The notes under the pieces: model-generated
Told to the model about the DNA's origin: nothing
What the model saw: the letters and a program-made list of their open reading frames with translations, nothing else
The model's database searches: none
Source: Casuarius casuarius
Lineage: Eukaryota > Chordata > Aves > Casuariiformes > Casuariidae
DNA: 64,000 nt
Assembly (NCBI GenBank): GCA_003342895.1
Contig: PTFA01000043.1
Coordinates: forward strand, 1,193,685 to 1,257,684
Reading direction: 5' to 3'
Translations under genes and position numbers: made by a program
Shown here: piece after piece, positions 23,871 through 34,870 of the stretch
Position numbering within the stretch: the first letter of the stretch is position 1
How the letters are laid out: each line of letters begins with the position of its first letter

Positions 23871-25149
23871 ATCTGAAACAATTCGGTCAGTACTAAAATC
23901 CTGTTTTCTGATACAACACTGGGGTAAACAGAAAACTGCCAGGCTCTCACAGATGGGTGTGAAGACAGAGTAAAGGTCTGCACAGCAGGTGACACTGACC
24001 CCTTGGAAGGGGCCAATACCAGGCCCGTTTGTCTCTAAGAATATGCCTGATAGCCCCTTTTCTCCAAGAAGGCAATGGCTGAGTGAGAGAAGAGATCGTG
24101 GCTGTTGTCCTGAATTCACGACGACTCTTTCCAGCACTCTGGTCTGCCCCTCTCCAAGCTCAGAAGAGGTGGACAGCACGAAGCCCACCCGTCCACCCTC
24201 CCAAGGTTGGGCTCCACGGTTTGGTTGCAACACACCTCCTTTCCCAACAGACCAAGGCACTACTGGGCTTCACCGAATGATGCATCTGCTGTTAAGTCAC
24301 ACTACTTTGTGCTTCTGCACACTGCAAAGTGATCAGTAAGGCATGGGACTAAGCGAGAGAGGTGTAAAACAGCACATCGCCAGGTGACAGCCACCACGTC
24401 TCCAGCGCTGCTCTGCCCAGCTAACCTCCCGCAACGGACGCCTGCTACCTCCCCGGAGTCGCCAGCCCATTCCGCCCCGGGACATACCTGCTGGGCTGCC
24501 TGCCACACCTGGACACCATCACCTGGGGCGTCCCCTGGCCTGCAGCCACAATGAAGCTGAGCCTCTGCTAAGAAAAGGGAATCTTCGCCTCATCCAAAAG
24601 GGATTTAATTTGTTTATCAAGGAGATAAACTCAAAGTTTTCTGTGTTACTACTGTAAAAAAGTGCTATAGCGTTCAGTCAGGTCTATAGAGAATTTAAAC
24701 AGACATGGAAACTACTCTAAAGTAGGTGGTCTTGCATAGAGAATGAGACCTTTTCTGTGAATACCTTCGACACTAGCCCTAAGGCTTGGGTAGCTCAAAA
24801 TTCTGCCAGATTCTTACAAAAGAGCAATTTTAATATCCATTTCTGTAGTGCATTAGTATGATGGCTAGATCGGCTGAAATCCTCCCTTTACAGCATAATA
24901 ATATTTACTGAGCCTAAAAAATTAATTTCCTTCCTCCCTCACTGAGCTGACTATATCCTGGAGTTTCAGAAGTAATCAAAGGCTTTTCAGTCACTTTGTA
25001 TGTAAGAACTATGGAGACGCTGAAGGTATCACTTCTTCCCTCTTCAGAGAGACTTTCCAACATAACACCCTGCATTTCTTTTGGAGATATTCTTTTTTCT
25101 ATATGTTCCTGACACACACGTGTTGCTCTCCTTACCTCACTGTTCCTAG
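23871..25149. other. Unique non-coding sequence, nothing recognised
   Basis: A GC-richer zone at 24360-24540 is too short and too CpG-poor for a firm CpG-island call. The open frames (up to 170 codons on minus) are domain-free. Confidence 0.5.
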
Positions 25150-25420
25150 TCATGCCTTACTGGCTCATTTGGTCCAAACATGATAAATCAATTTCCATCC
25201 AATTAGGCTATGCCCGAAGAATTAATTTGCTACACTTTAGACTGTAGTATTTTGTATGTTCCTAAACACAATTAGAAAACTTTAATTTAATCTTACATGC
25301 CCAATATGATCGGCTGGTACATAAGACAATCCAGTTGCNGTTTGTGCAGCATGCAATTGTAGTTGTAATTGATTAAAATTGTTTTTGCAAGTGTGTCGTG
25401 ATGTCATGCATAACTTGATT
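25150..25420. promoter_or_regulatory. CNE-like block
   Basis: AT-rich and rich in TAATT/AATTA cores: 'gaattaatttgc', 'tttaatttaatc', 'gtaattgattaaaattg'. A 'gcatgcaattg' word lies near 25349. No repeat or gene is recognised. Regulatory role is inferred from texture. Confidence 0.4.
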
Positions 25421-28049
25421 TGCTTTGGGTCTCACTCCTGCAAGCACACATGCACATCAGAAATTTCCTCCATGTGAGTAGCACATCAGACCCTGCAGGA
25501 CTCATGAGCACAGATAGGCAGGTCCAGGCCTTGCTGGTCCAAAGCACTCATTTTCTCCTGAAATAGCATTTCTGGGATCACAGATATAAAGGCATTTAGA
25601 TACCAGATGGATTTTCAAACCAGTGAAGGTGCTTTGGCCCACATCCACAAATGTACATTGGCAGCAGGGGGGAAGATCCATCCTCTTTGCTTTTGACACC
25701 TAACTGAAGTGCTGGGCTTAAGAGACCACTTGCCCTAGGACTGCTTTGTTCACAGTGGAGAGCGTTTCAGTTTGCAATTATCTCTGTTCACTGAAAGGAG
25801 AGTTCAGGGTGATCAGCCTTCAAAACATGACCTGGGTGTTTTATGAGGTCTAATGGAGTCCCATCAGCGCGTGTCCTCACCCCCCCCAGTTTGCACTGCC
25901 AACAGGATATTAAAGTGCTGTAAAGGATGGATACGGGAGCGGCTAATGCTCATGGCTGGGAAGACGTCGCAGCCGGGAGCTGGCAGCCCTGCCCCGGCCG
26001 GGCTGTCGCTGGCGGGGACACCCCAGGTGCAGCCCGGGCTCAGGCAGCGGAAGGAACGGTGTGAGACTCAATACTCCTGTCACATCAGGGCTGACGTCAG
26101 TCTTGCTAACTTTGGTGCCTGAAAGGAAGCCATGCAAATCCCAGTGCATCTCCCGTCAGTACCTCTGAGAATACCAGCTCTGGTTTCATCGGAGAATTAG
26201 CTTCCTATGTGTGTCTGGAAATCCATCCAGGCTTGCACAGCTTTAGTCCTAAATACTTACCTGAACCTGGCTCCAGGTACCCAGCTACTATTGTAACCGG
26301 AACTAGTTTAAGACGTCGTGGTTTCTTAAAAGATCTGGAAGGATATTTCACTCCTGGGAAATATTTTGCAAAGAAACCATTGCTTTGAAACATTTCAATA
26401 ACAACAAAACATCTGCTGAGCTCAGCCAAAAAGGAATGGATCAAAACACCCCATTGTTTCTGATTTTCAGAAGTCAGCTACGACGTGAAGGTTGACTGTA
26501 ACCAGACATAACCGAATCTTAATGCCTCCAATTTTGTACTCACCCACATCCGAGAAGTGTTTATATTTGAAATGAGGGTGAGATAGCATGAGTTAAAGGT
26601 ACATGCTCTCACCTCTAGATCTAGAAGTAAGGGACTGTTCTCTGGATAATACTAGGGCTTGTCAGAAATACATAACACAGACACTGTGATTTTTCACAGC
26701 AGGTAGTTCTCACTATGTCAGTAGGTAAGAGAATTTGAGAGAGATGGGAAAAAAAGCAGAATACACGGCATGGAACTGTTTTGTGCCATGCAAGAGGTGG
26801 TGCCTACACATTTGCTTCTGATTTATTTTCTTGGTTTTGTTAAAAACAGAAGCTAGAAGGGAATTTTCATTGCATGTGCTTGACACATCCCACTGCTAGC
26901 CAGCGCAGTGAGATGTAAAATGGCATAATGAACGCGTGTGTTTCAGGAGACAGGTTGGGACAGTTTGGGAAAGAGAACAAAAGATCTCCCAAACCTCAAA
27001 ATGACCCAGGAACAAGGCCCCTGCTAATCTGATTTGAAAAACGTAAATGAAATATTTCTATCAACTATTGCATTGCATTTTGAAAAAGAAAAAAAGAGAA
27101 GTTAAAATGGCAATGACTTCCTGTCCAAAGCATCACATTTTGTTTCTTCAATTAAAAGTAACCAGCAAGTGTTTTTGTCCTATTTCATTCTCTACTGGAC
27201 TGTCTCAAATGACCGGATTGGCAGGGCGAATAGCCAGGCAATGAAGGTTCTTTCAAAAACAAAATTAACATTAAATTGGCATTATTTGCACCCAGTCCCT
27301 GATCAGGGCCATGCTGATGCTTTTTAGTTTCTAACGAGGCTGGGGAATAACACGTAACTGTGAATCCGAAGGCGCTAGCTGTTCTTTTTTCAGCACAGTA
27401 TCTAAACGTTGCTCACGCAATATCCAGAAGCACTTCACAAATCCCTCGTTTCATTCCCCTTTCCCAGCGGTGCTTCTCTCTGTAGAAACCTCCTCCATCC
27501 TACAGTCTGTCTCCACGCACCCTCCAGCAGCTCCCAGCGAACCGGTGCCCCAGGCAACAGAGCCAACCTGCAGCTGGGCAGAGTTGGAGCTGCCTGGACT
27601 TGGGATAATTAACTTCAGCCTCACTGATTTCCGCGTGCCCAGCTGTGCTGGGAGTCCAGGCTCTGCCGCCGCAGGAAGCAGCCCCGTCCAGAATCTCCTT
27701 TCCGTGACAGCTGGAGGTTTCTGGTTATTTGATGGCCGGTCTACACCTATTTGTTCTCTTCAATAGCTCTTTTCTAATGCAGCCAAAACTCCCTCCTTGC
27801 CTGTGCCCTTAGAGAGAGCAACCGCATCTCTGCTCAGCCAAGCTACCAAAGCCTTCGGCTGTGAGAGACGCTCTTCATCTTCTTGACGCTCCCTAGCAGC
27901 CCTTCTCTGTGGCTGTTCCAGCAGCGGTTCAGACATCTGCAGCGTGGGTACCTGGACCAGAACAGGCTTTCCACAAAGTCACAGCCTGGCCCTGTGTTGT
28001 GGTGCTGGAGCTTCCCTACCTCCTCTGCCTCAAACATCCTTGGATCACA
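25421..28049. other. Non-coding sequence; short CpG cluster at 25930-26055
   Basis: About 12 CpGs lie within roughly 125 bases at 25930-26055, dense but below the usual 200-base length for an island. The rest is ordinary unique sequence. I recognise no gene or RNA. Confidence 0.45.
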
Positions 28050-28620
28050 CTTCCCACCACGCTTTGTAGCTTCACAGTCTGGTCATGGCCTAATGCACTC
28101 GACCCTCTCTCCTCTCCTGCTGTGTCTAACAGAAAAGTGCCTACTTTACAGAATAAACTCTTGCTATCGATATGACCTGGCCCTTCATGTTATTAAATTT
28201 TACCCAGTTTTTTTCTCTCCCATCTCCAAGTTCACCTGGTTCTCCTGTATGATACTGTCTTCCAGCGCCCAAGATATTATTCTGCATGATGCTCCCGTCT
28301 GCCTTTGGATTCCTGATGCCTCTCCTAACTTTGTATGGCAAGTAGGTTAACATCTACTTTTTGGGCAAGAGTCAAAAGTTAAACATAAGTCCCAAGATCA
28401 ATCCTTGAAAGGAGTTAATTTGCAGCCTCTTTTCTCCCTGTATTTCCTTAACATTCCAGCAAGAGTTTGTAATTTCTTGCAATGCTATATTAAATCCTTT
28501 ACTGAAGCTCAGGCAGGATAGATCTACTGAGAAGCAGCTGCCTGACCAAAAAAAATGCTACTGAAAGCCAGTATGATCATAGATAGGTAGAGCCGTGTCA
28601 CCAGTTTTGTCACCTCTCCA
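28050..28620 (-). repeat. Probable ancient CR1/L3-like LINE remnant
   Basis: Several separated segments look like the antisense CR1/L3 body. 'agtcaaaagttaaacataag' followed by 'tcccaagatcaatcc' resembles 'aatattaaacagtactgatcccaggatagatccc'. 'ttaaatcctttactgaagctcaggcagga' resembles 'aaaagccttactgaagtcaagatatatc'. The order of these segments matches CR1. Divergence is high and the limits are approximate. It would be a dead fragment of the reverse transcriptase region. Confidence 0.45.
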
Positions 28621-29156
28621 TATCATTAATCATTATTTCCTTCAAAACATACTCCCAATCCTCAATTATTTTGCTTCCATTTTAGCTTCAGCCTCACAAG
28701 ATGGAGTAATTCATTGCAACAAACCACTGTGGGCTGCCTACAATCCACGGAGGAATGGCACAGGCTGAGCAGAAGTTCAGCCACTGCTGTCCAACTCNCC
28801 CGCACAAGATCAGCGCTGGAGCAGGCATGGATCTGCCTGCGCACGCTGCAACCAGATCTCCCAGGTGCAGAACAAACAGTCCTGACGAGGTGCTATATAA
28901 TGGCTCTTTATTCAGTCGCGTAGTCCCTACCACTGCTCTTCAACAAAACCTGGGCATCAGACTACTTATCTCTGGGAAATTACACCACTGAAAAAGAGAC
29001 TTTTTGGTTTCTTTTTAATCAGACATCTTTTTAATCAGACACCATACAAAAGGACAATAGATTAGGTCAGTTCTCCCAGCTACCGTACAATCAAACAATG
29101 GATATGCAGAGAAAAAGAAAGGAAAAAACAGGCTTAGTATTGTAGCAATTTTTAAA
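28621..29156. other. Unique non-coding sequence with a 16-base tandem duplication
   Basis: Besides the duplication at 29011-29042, nothing is recognised. One ambiguous base occurs at 28798. Confidence 0.5.
29011..29042. repeat. 16-base tandem duplication
   Basis: The unit CTTTTTAATCAGACAT is followed directly by a copy differing only at its last base (T to C). This is likely slippage. Confidence 0.88.
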
Positions 29157-29222
29157 GGCCCCAACCAGCAAAGCATATAAGCATATGCTTAACGTTAAGC
29201 CCAGCAAATGAGTAATTCCCCT
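29157..29222. repeat. Fragment of ancient amniote interspersed repeat
   Basis: The sequence 'ccagcaaagcatataagcat', then 'atgcttaacgttaagcccag' and 'caaatgagtaattccc', matches a motif I know from turtle and bird DNA: 'ctgcaaagcacttaagcacatgcttaactttaagcacatgagtagtccc'. It sits at the left edge of a CNE-like block, so part of it may have been co-opted. Confidence 0.5.
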
Positions 29223-29269
29223 GAAGCACCTTGTTTAAATCTCCATAGGTAAGTAAACCCGGTGACGCT

Positions 29270-29570
29270 AAAGCAGGAGCCAGGCAGGTTTCCCGGTGCT
29301 TAAAACTGAGCGCATTATTGACATATTTTGCAGGATTGGGACCGTATCTTTTCTGTTCCTTTTTGATATAGCAGGTGCTAATATATCAGGTGTTTCAAAT
29401 TGTACCTCTAAAATATTCATTTTCCTGAATATTACATTTCTAGTCATATTATTTAAATGTATCAGGAAAGCTTCAACTAAATCTTTTAATCCCATTTGAT
29501 CTACAAACAGAGCTGCAACATGACAGGTTGGATTAATGCATTTGGCATTTGTGAAATTATAAACCTCACA
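29270..29570. promoter_or_regulatory. CNE-like block next to ancient repeat
   Basis: An AT-rich block with words such as 'gtgctaatatatcagg', 'attcattttcctgaatatt' (an imperfect palindrome near 29417-29434) and 'ggattaatgcatttgg'. No open frame with recognisable domains is present. It immediately follows the old repeat at 29157-29222. Confidence 0.38.
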
Positions 29571-31194
29571 CAGCAAACAGACAGCAAGTGCTGCTGCTCT
29601 TTCCCTTCCTCTTTTGTAACGCTAGGCTAAACTAAAATAAACCCTTTCCCTACATCTACGTTTGATTGAAAGACAGACACGCAGGAAAGGGTGAAGTATC
29701 CTAAGTGATGGGCTCAGTGGGATATTGAATTTATGTCTACGCTTTGATGCTTCTGGGTTTCGTTTTCTGCTCCTGAGTAGAATTAATTCTGTTCCCCACA
29801 GGAGCCAATTTGGTATTCTACACAAACCCCCCCATTTTATTGTTTTAAATCCAACTTCCAGGGAAAGGCAAGAGGGCAAGGGGAGACAGAAGGAATGAAA
29901 GGTAGAGAGGGGACTTTCTACAACCCAAACGCCGTTAAGACCCTGCTTAATATACTAAGCTCCATTTTGTCCGTCTTCATTTCAAAAAAGAAAAGAACAC
30001 TTTTAAAGGGGCCCCTGAATCCTCATTTTCGATTCCACGTCCTTCCTGACAATCCTTTACCTTGTGTTCTTGACAGCTACACGACTGACGGCATTACTTT
30101 TCCTATCGCGCTCTACCATGGGGAGCGAGGAAGGAGCTAGGCTCACTTCAGGGCCTGATCCAAAGTCCCCCGAAGCCAAAGGGAGGATCCCAGCTGGCTC
30201 CCGGCCCGCGCCAAGCTCTCAGGTGAGCTCTCCCGAGCAGCCCCGAGCCAGCAAAACTCTGCCAGGCTTTCAGAGAGCCTCATCAGCATTCAGAGCAGCT
30301 GCTTCCGTGGCATGGAGGACACTTAAAAGAACGTAAAAGCAGAAGTGTCTAAGAAACAAAGCAATGAAAAGGAACAAAGAAGGCAGTGCCAGGTCGGAGG
30401 GAGAAAAGGGCAATGCTATCACCTGGAGGGCTCTGTCTGAAAGTTTCCTTCCCGTAAGCCCATACCCAGCTTGCAATAGGGTGTTGTTCCAAATTTTTCA
30501 GGTGTCTGAGTGTTAAGCAGGTGGTCAGGTATTCAGTATAAATACCCGGGNTTGCAGACGTAGTGCACACCATTCTAATCCGGCAATTATGCTAAATGGA
30601 GGTTAACCGCACTGACGCCCAGCAGCTCCAGAGCTGCGCGTGTGGTGCGGGAGGATTTCACACAACTGTCCCTTTTCTCACCAACAGCATCTCAGGTTTT
30701 ACACCAGGACACATTGGTCTGAAACTGCTGAAATTCAATGAATGTGATGAGTGTGTTCAGAGCTGATGCTGCAGCTCAGAGTCCCTAGAAGGAAAGGCTC
30801 AAGGCTCAGAGCNTTTCTGGACCCATCTAACTACTGTGGAGGCATTTCCACAGTCCCAGGGTAGAGGGGAAGGAAGGATGGGTGGGAAGGGGTGATGGAC
30901 ATGTCCCTGGACAGCCCTGAAGTACTCAGGNCTCAACCTGAAGAGGTGCTGAACCTCCTGGCCGCAGTACCGCACCCTTGCCCGACTGTAAGTCAATGGA
31001 TTCACAGCAGAGCTGCTCCCCAGTCTTCATAAACCAGGGCAGGAGATCCAAACAGCAATGCCATGCCTACGNTTTCAAATCTGGGTCAAGCTCTTATCTT
31101 GTGACACCACCAGCTGTCAGTTAGAAAGTGCAGAAGTTAAGTGTGAAAAGGATGGACCCAAATATAATCAATAGTTATCTGTGCCGGAGCTGGC
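29571..31194. other. Unique non-coding sequence, nothing recognised
   Basis: A GC-richer part at 30100-30260 contains a handful of CpGs but no promoter signal. No gene or RNA is called. Confidence 0.5.
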
Positions 31195-31285
31195 AGATAG
31201 CCTGACCCTGCTTGGGCTGGGAGTTGCACTAGGTGATCTCCAGAGGTCCCTTCCAACCTCAACCATTCTGTGATGCTGTAATAAC
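31195..31285 (+). repeat. CR1 retrotransposon 3' end
   Basis: The sequence 'gcttgggctgggagttgcac', then 'taggtgatctccagaggtcc' and 'cttccaacctcaaccattct', followed by the 8-mer-like 'gtgatgct' tail, is the diagnostic 3' terminus of avian CR1. CR1 is a non-LTR retrotransposon usually truncated at its 5' end. Only about 90 bases remain, so no protein is encoded. It is the clearest clue that the host is a bird or close relative. Confidence 0.88.
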
Positions 31286-31539
31286 CTGTAACCAACTCAA
31301 ACTGTGCCTTTCCTCAGACATCCGCTGCTCTCGAGGGCTGTTGCACTGTTGAAATGTCACTAGCAAAGCCTCCTTCAGGAGGAGGATACATTCTCCTTCG
31401 GAGACAGTGCAGAAGCCCTGGGAAGAGGCAGCAGGCCTACACGGGACCCAGCATCATGCACGTGTTGACTGAGTGACCCTTCCCACCCGAGTGGGGATGC
31501 ACCTACCGCTGGGGCAGGCAGAGAGCTCCAGCTGGGCCC

Positions 31540-31960
31540 AAATTACTTTAATACTATGGCCTTGGATAGCGTTAATGAAGGCCTACATATAGCCTACAAT
31601 GTGCGAATGACTCTCTGCTATTCTGGCACTAATAGTGTCAAATGGCATTAATTAAAACAAATCGCTTATAAAACAGGCTGGATTCATCAACAATAAGTGA
31701 GGAGATATTTTTCTTTTTTTTTTNNGAGAATTTTAATGAATAAACAGCAATTCCTATTCATTATTTATCTACTTCTGAATTTTAATGAATAGTTCCCAGC
31801 GCTCATTAACAAATCTCTGTATTTATGGAAAACTGGCACTTCATAAATATCAAATTGTGCTATTTTATGTGCTGGTTTTATATAAATATAGAAATTCTGT
31901 AATTATCACTCGAACTGATCATTAAAATTCAAAAGCAGATAAATAAGCTGAAGCTTTCTG
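31540..31960. promoter_or_regulatory. CNE-like block with three TAATGAATA sites
   Basis: An AT-rich unique block contains the palindrome TTAATTAA at 31648-31655 and TAATGAATA at 31734-31742 and 31783-31791. The reverse complement TATTCATTA lies between them at 31755-31763. The two direct copies are embedded in an identical 15-base string (31728-31742 and 31777-31791). Repeated identical homeodomain/POU-type sites with regular spacing suggest a homotypic enhancer cluster. A two-base ambiguity at 31724-31725 lies just upstream in a T-rich run. Confidence 0.48.
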
Positions 31961-33799
31961 CCTTATTATTCAGATACAACATCTTCCTTTTCTTTTCTAA
32001 ATGCTTTCCCATCTGCCCACGTGTCATGCCCTTTCCTCTGGGCAGCATGTAGTGGCTGTTCACTTTGCAGGTAGTTCCTTTTTCCTGTCTTATTTGGAGT
32101 TGTGTTGTGCGCTGGCAACGCGCTCCTCCTTTGTTTGCACACAGGGGCTTTCTCAGCCTCGTCTCTAGGCCNTGAGATTCCTGGGGTTTTCATTCTCATT
32201 CCACATGGATCTGTCCTTTTTTTTCCCCTGACATTGCTATTGACTTTTATATTATTGCAGCATAAACCATTAGCCATTTTATGCAAATCCGTGTGTTGAA
32301 TCTCAAGTCCATAAAATCAAATTCCTACTTACCATGCGATGTAACTGAATAGAGCCGCCTTTCTGAGAAACAGCTCGGAGGAAAACCAAACCAGACCAAA
32401 CCATACCGAACTAATCCAATCCAATCCAGTCCAATCTCCTCTTCGTATTGCCCATNCTCCTCTCTGCAGCACAGAACAAGTAAAGTTTTGATCTCAGTTG
32501 TATACGGGTAAATCNGAAGCAATATCACTGCTGTCCAGGAAGCTATACCAGATTTATACCACTTTGTTTCAGATCAGAGCTTATTTCAACATCCATTATC
32601 CATATGAAGAAAAAAGCAGTAACATTAAAGTAACAACATGCTCATCAATATCAGCAGCACCCTCATAACCTGCACGTTTACCAAGCTTCACAGCAAGCTC
32701 TTTGTAGCTAAATCCATCGAGTACAACAAAAACTCGCTGGATGGGTGGCGGTATTCTCAATGCACAGCACAAGGAATAAGGTGGNGATGAAGAGAAGAGA
32801 TGCACTCACGGTCACGGAGAGACTTTGGGTCAGAGGCACCACCACAGCACTTACCTTGAGGGGAACACAGACGAGTATTTAAAAGGTAGACTGAGCTACG
32901 ACTCTTACATAGCAAAATGTATGCCAGACCTAACGAAACAGGAGATGCTGCAGGTAGATATACTATCTAAGCACAGCAGCAGTCTCATTGAGCTAAAGGT
33001 TATTCCCTTAAATATCAGACCAATGAAAGCCATTGCATTTAAGGTCAGGCAGATTTGTCTGCTCCCTGATTGCATCAAGCCGTGGGGCCAGAGGCTCTCC
33101 AGACCTCACCTCTCTGGAGAAATCTGTGTGCAACAGTTTCCCCAGGGTTTTGTAAATTATGCAACATCCTTGCCATAATGGCTGGAGATAGTGGCGACAA
33201 GAGTTGAAAAGTAAACAAGATGTGATAGACAAATGTAACAGCTACGTCTCCTAACATGTACCCTTAATTCCCGGGTTTTCTTTTGCTCAAAAATCCTAAT
33301 CTCCCTGGCGCTTTTGCACCTCAATGCACCTATAATGAAACAGACTTTGGTTCTCAAAGACTACGGCGCTATCTGAGCATCACATCTTTCATCAGCTTTG
33401 CCATGGAAAAATTCCCTTCCAGTTTCCTGACTGGGTTTTAAGTGTTTCATAACGGCATAGNCCAAAATTACCCTCTCACATGCCAGAGACACTAGCCCAC
33501 CTAGGGTTGCACAGATATCTATGTATTCTCCAGAGCTAAATCAGACCAACCGTGTCCCAAATTGCAAGACTGAGTCAACACGCCTTATGTCACTTGTAAG
33601 AAGAAATGACGTTTTTCTTTCCCTTTTATTATCCTTTTTCACTGTANAGTGGAGTTTAGAGAAAGTGCGGAGTTTGATGTGTTCTAAGACTTGCTTTCTC
33701 ATAGCTCCCGACATTAGGGAGGACAAGTGAGACAGTACCACCTCACTTTGTGTNCTCCACACGCTTTCCTTCGCCTTANGTGCCCGTTGCCTCTTCTCT
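31961..33799. other. Non-coding sequence with pentanucleotide repeat
   Basis: Apart from the CCAAT-like pentamer array at 32386-32435 I see no feature. The open frames contain ambiguous bases and have no domains. Confidence 0.5.
32386..32435. repeat. Degenerate pentanucleotide array (CCAAA/CCAAT)10
   Basis: Ten contiguous five-base units: CCAAA, CCAGA, CCAAA, CCATA, CCGAA, CTAAT, CCAAT, CCAAT, CCAGT, CCAAT. The left half is of CCAAA type and the right half of CCAAT type, as expected for an ageing array in which one variant spread. Confidence 0.88.
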
Positions 33800-33905
33800 G
33801 ACACTGGGATTGTAAGCAACCTGGGGCGGGAAGAGGCTGTGTCCGTACAGCGCCTAGCACTGCCAGGCTCCCCGTCCCNGCAGGCCCAGAAATAAAGACA
33901 AGATG
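33800..33905 (+). repeat. MIR-related SINE 3' end
   Basis: The segments 'gtaagcaacctggggcgg', 'gtccgtacagcgcctagcac' and the ending 'cagaaataaag' match the sauropsid MIR-like 3' pattern 'tgtaagctctttggggcagggactgtc...tgtacagcgcctagcac...aataataaata'. Two ambiguous bases lie in or near it. Confidence 0.65.
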
Positions 33906-34399
33906 CAGAGTAAGACAGATGAGCTGTGGCACTTCCCTGCAGACTCGAAAAGCAGCTTGTAGAATTGGCTGGCCAGTCCCCATGAGAAATCACTGGGATC
34001 CCAGCACGCAAACCTCATCCCTCAGAGTGATGGCTTGCCCGTCAGGGAACGCTGCAATCCCCCCCCCNAAAAACCCCTCTTCCTCTTTAACACGTATTTC
34101 TTTCCTTATCTCTTATTACTTTTTAACTCCAGCTCCGCTTTTCTGGTCTGACCCTTTTTCTATTGTGCTGAGCTGCTCCCCGGTGCTGGCAGCTGCTATT
34201 CAGCGAGTCTGCGAGGCAGCTGAAGGCTGAAGGTTTCATTAGAGCAAAGCCCTCCTGATGTCGCGCACTGTGCATGGTTCAGCAGCGCAGTCATTAATCC
34301 TCTCCCACCGCTCTCCACCACCCCTGGGGGAGGCTCTGCTCCGGGAGCCGTATCCCCTTGGCCTGTCATGTTGAGAGCCAGAAGCTCCTGAATTATTTT

Positions 34400-34870
34400 T
34401 GAATTTATTGGCACAGTTGCAGCAACAGAAACATTTGACTTTTCTGTCTAAATCAATACTGGGCTTCTTTTTTTTTTTTCTTTTTTAAAGGACATAGGCC
34501 TACACAACTGTTTCACCGCCAAGCTCTTCAAAAGCGCAAGCAGAGTAAGAGGAGATGCTGGTTCACTCGCGCGGCAATTTCAGTACCGCTTTCAACTGCC
34601 CCTCCACAAGTGGGTCAGTGTTTAGTTTTCAACCACATTTCCCCTTCATGCCCAGCTTGATGTTGACCTACTTTCCCATGCTGTAATTCACTAATATTTC
34701 CCTCGGCATCCAGATAATAAAATGAGAGGAAAAATCCAAATCCAACTCGTACCAAGCAATTATTTTCGTGTCCATCTGTATTCGCTGTGTCAGTGCCAAG
34801 GTTTTGTTACTGCACAATAGAGGATAATGAAATCACTTTTTAATTCTCCATCTTCTTCCATCTGAAGCTG
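34400..34870. promoter_or_regulatory. CNE-like block (candidate)
   Basis: A repeat-free block with 'gaattatttttgaatttatt' at its left, a T-rich tract near 34470, and 'aagcaattattttcgtg' and 'gataatgaaatcac' at its right. Texture resembles conserved regulatory DNA. No gene is present. Confidence 0.3.

Noticed and set aside
23748..24260. 170-codon open frame on the minus strand
   Set aside because: No domain, and its C-terminal part comes from AT-rich CNE-like sequence.
27883..28350. 155-codon open frame on the plus strand
   Set aside because: Much of it overlaps a likely antisense CR1/L3 remnant. The frame has no functional meaning.
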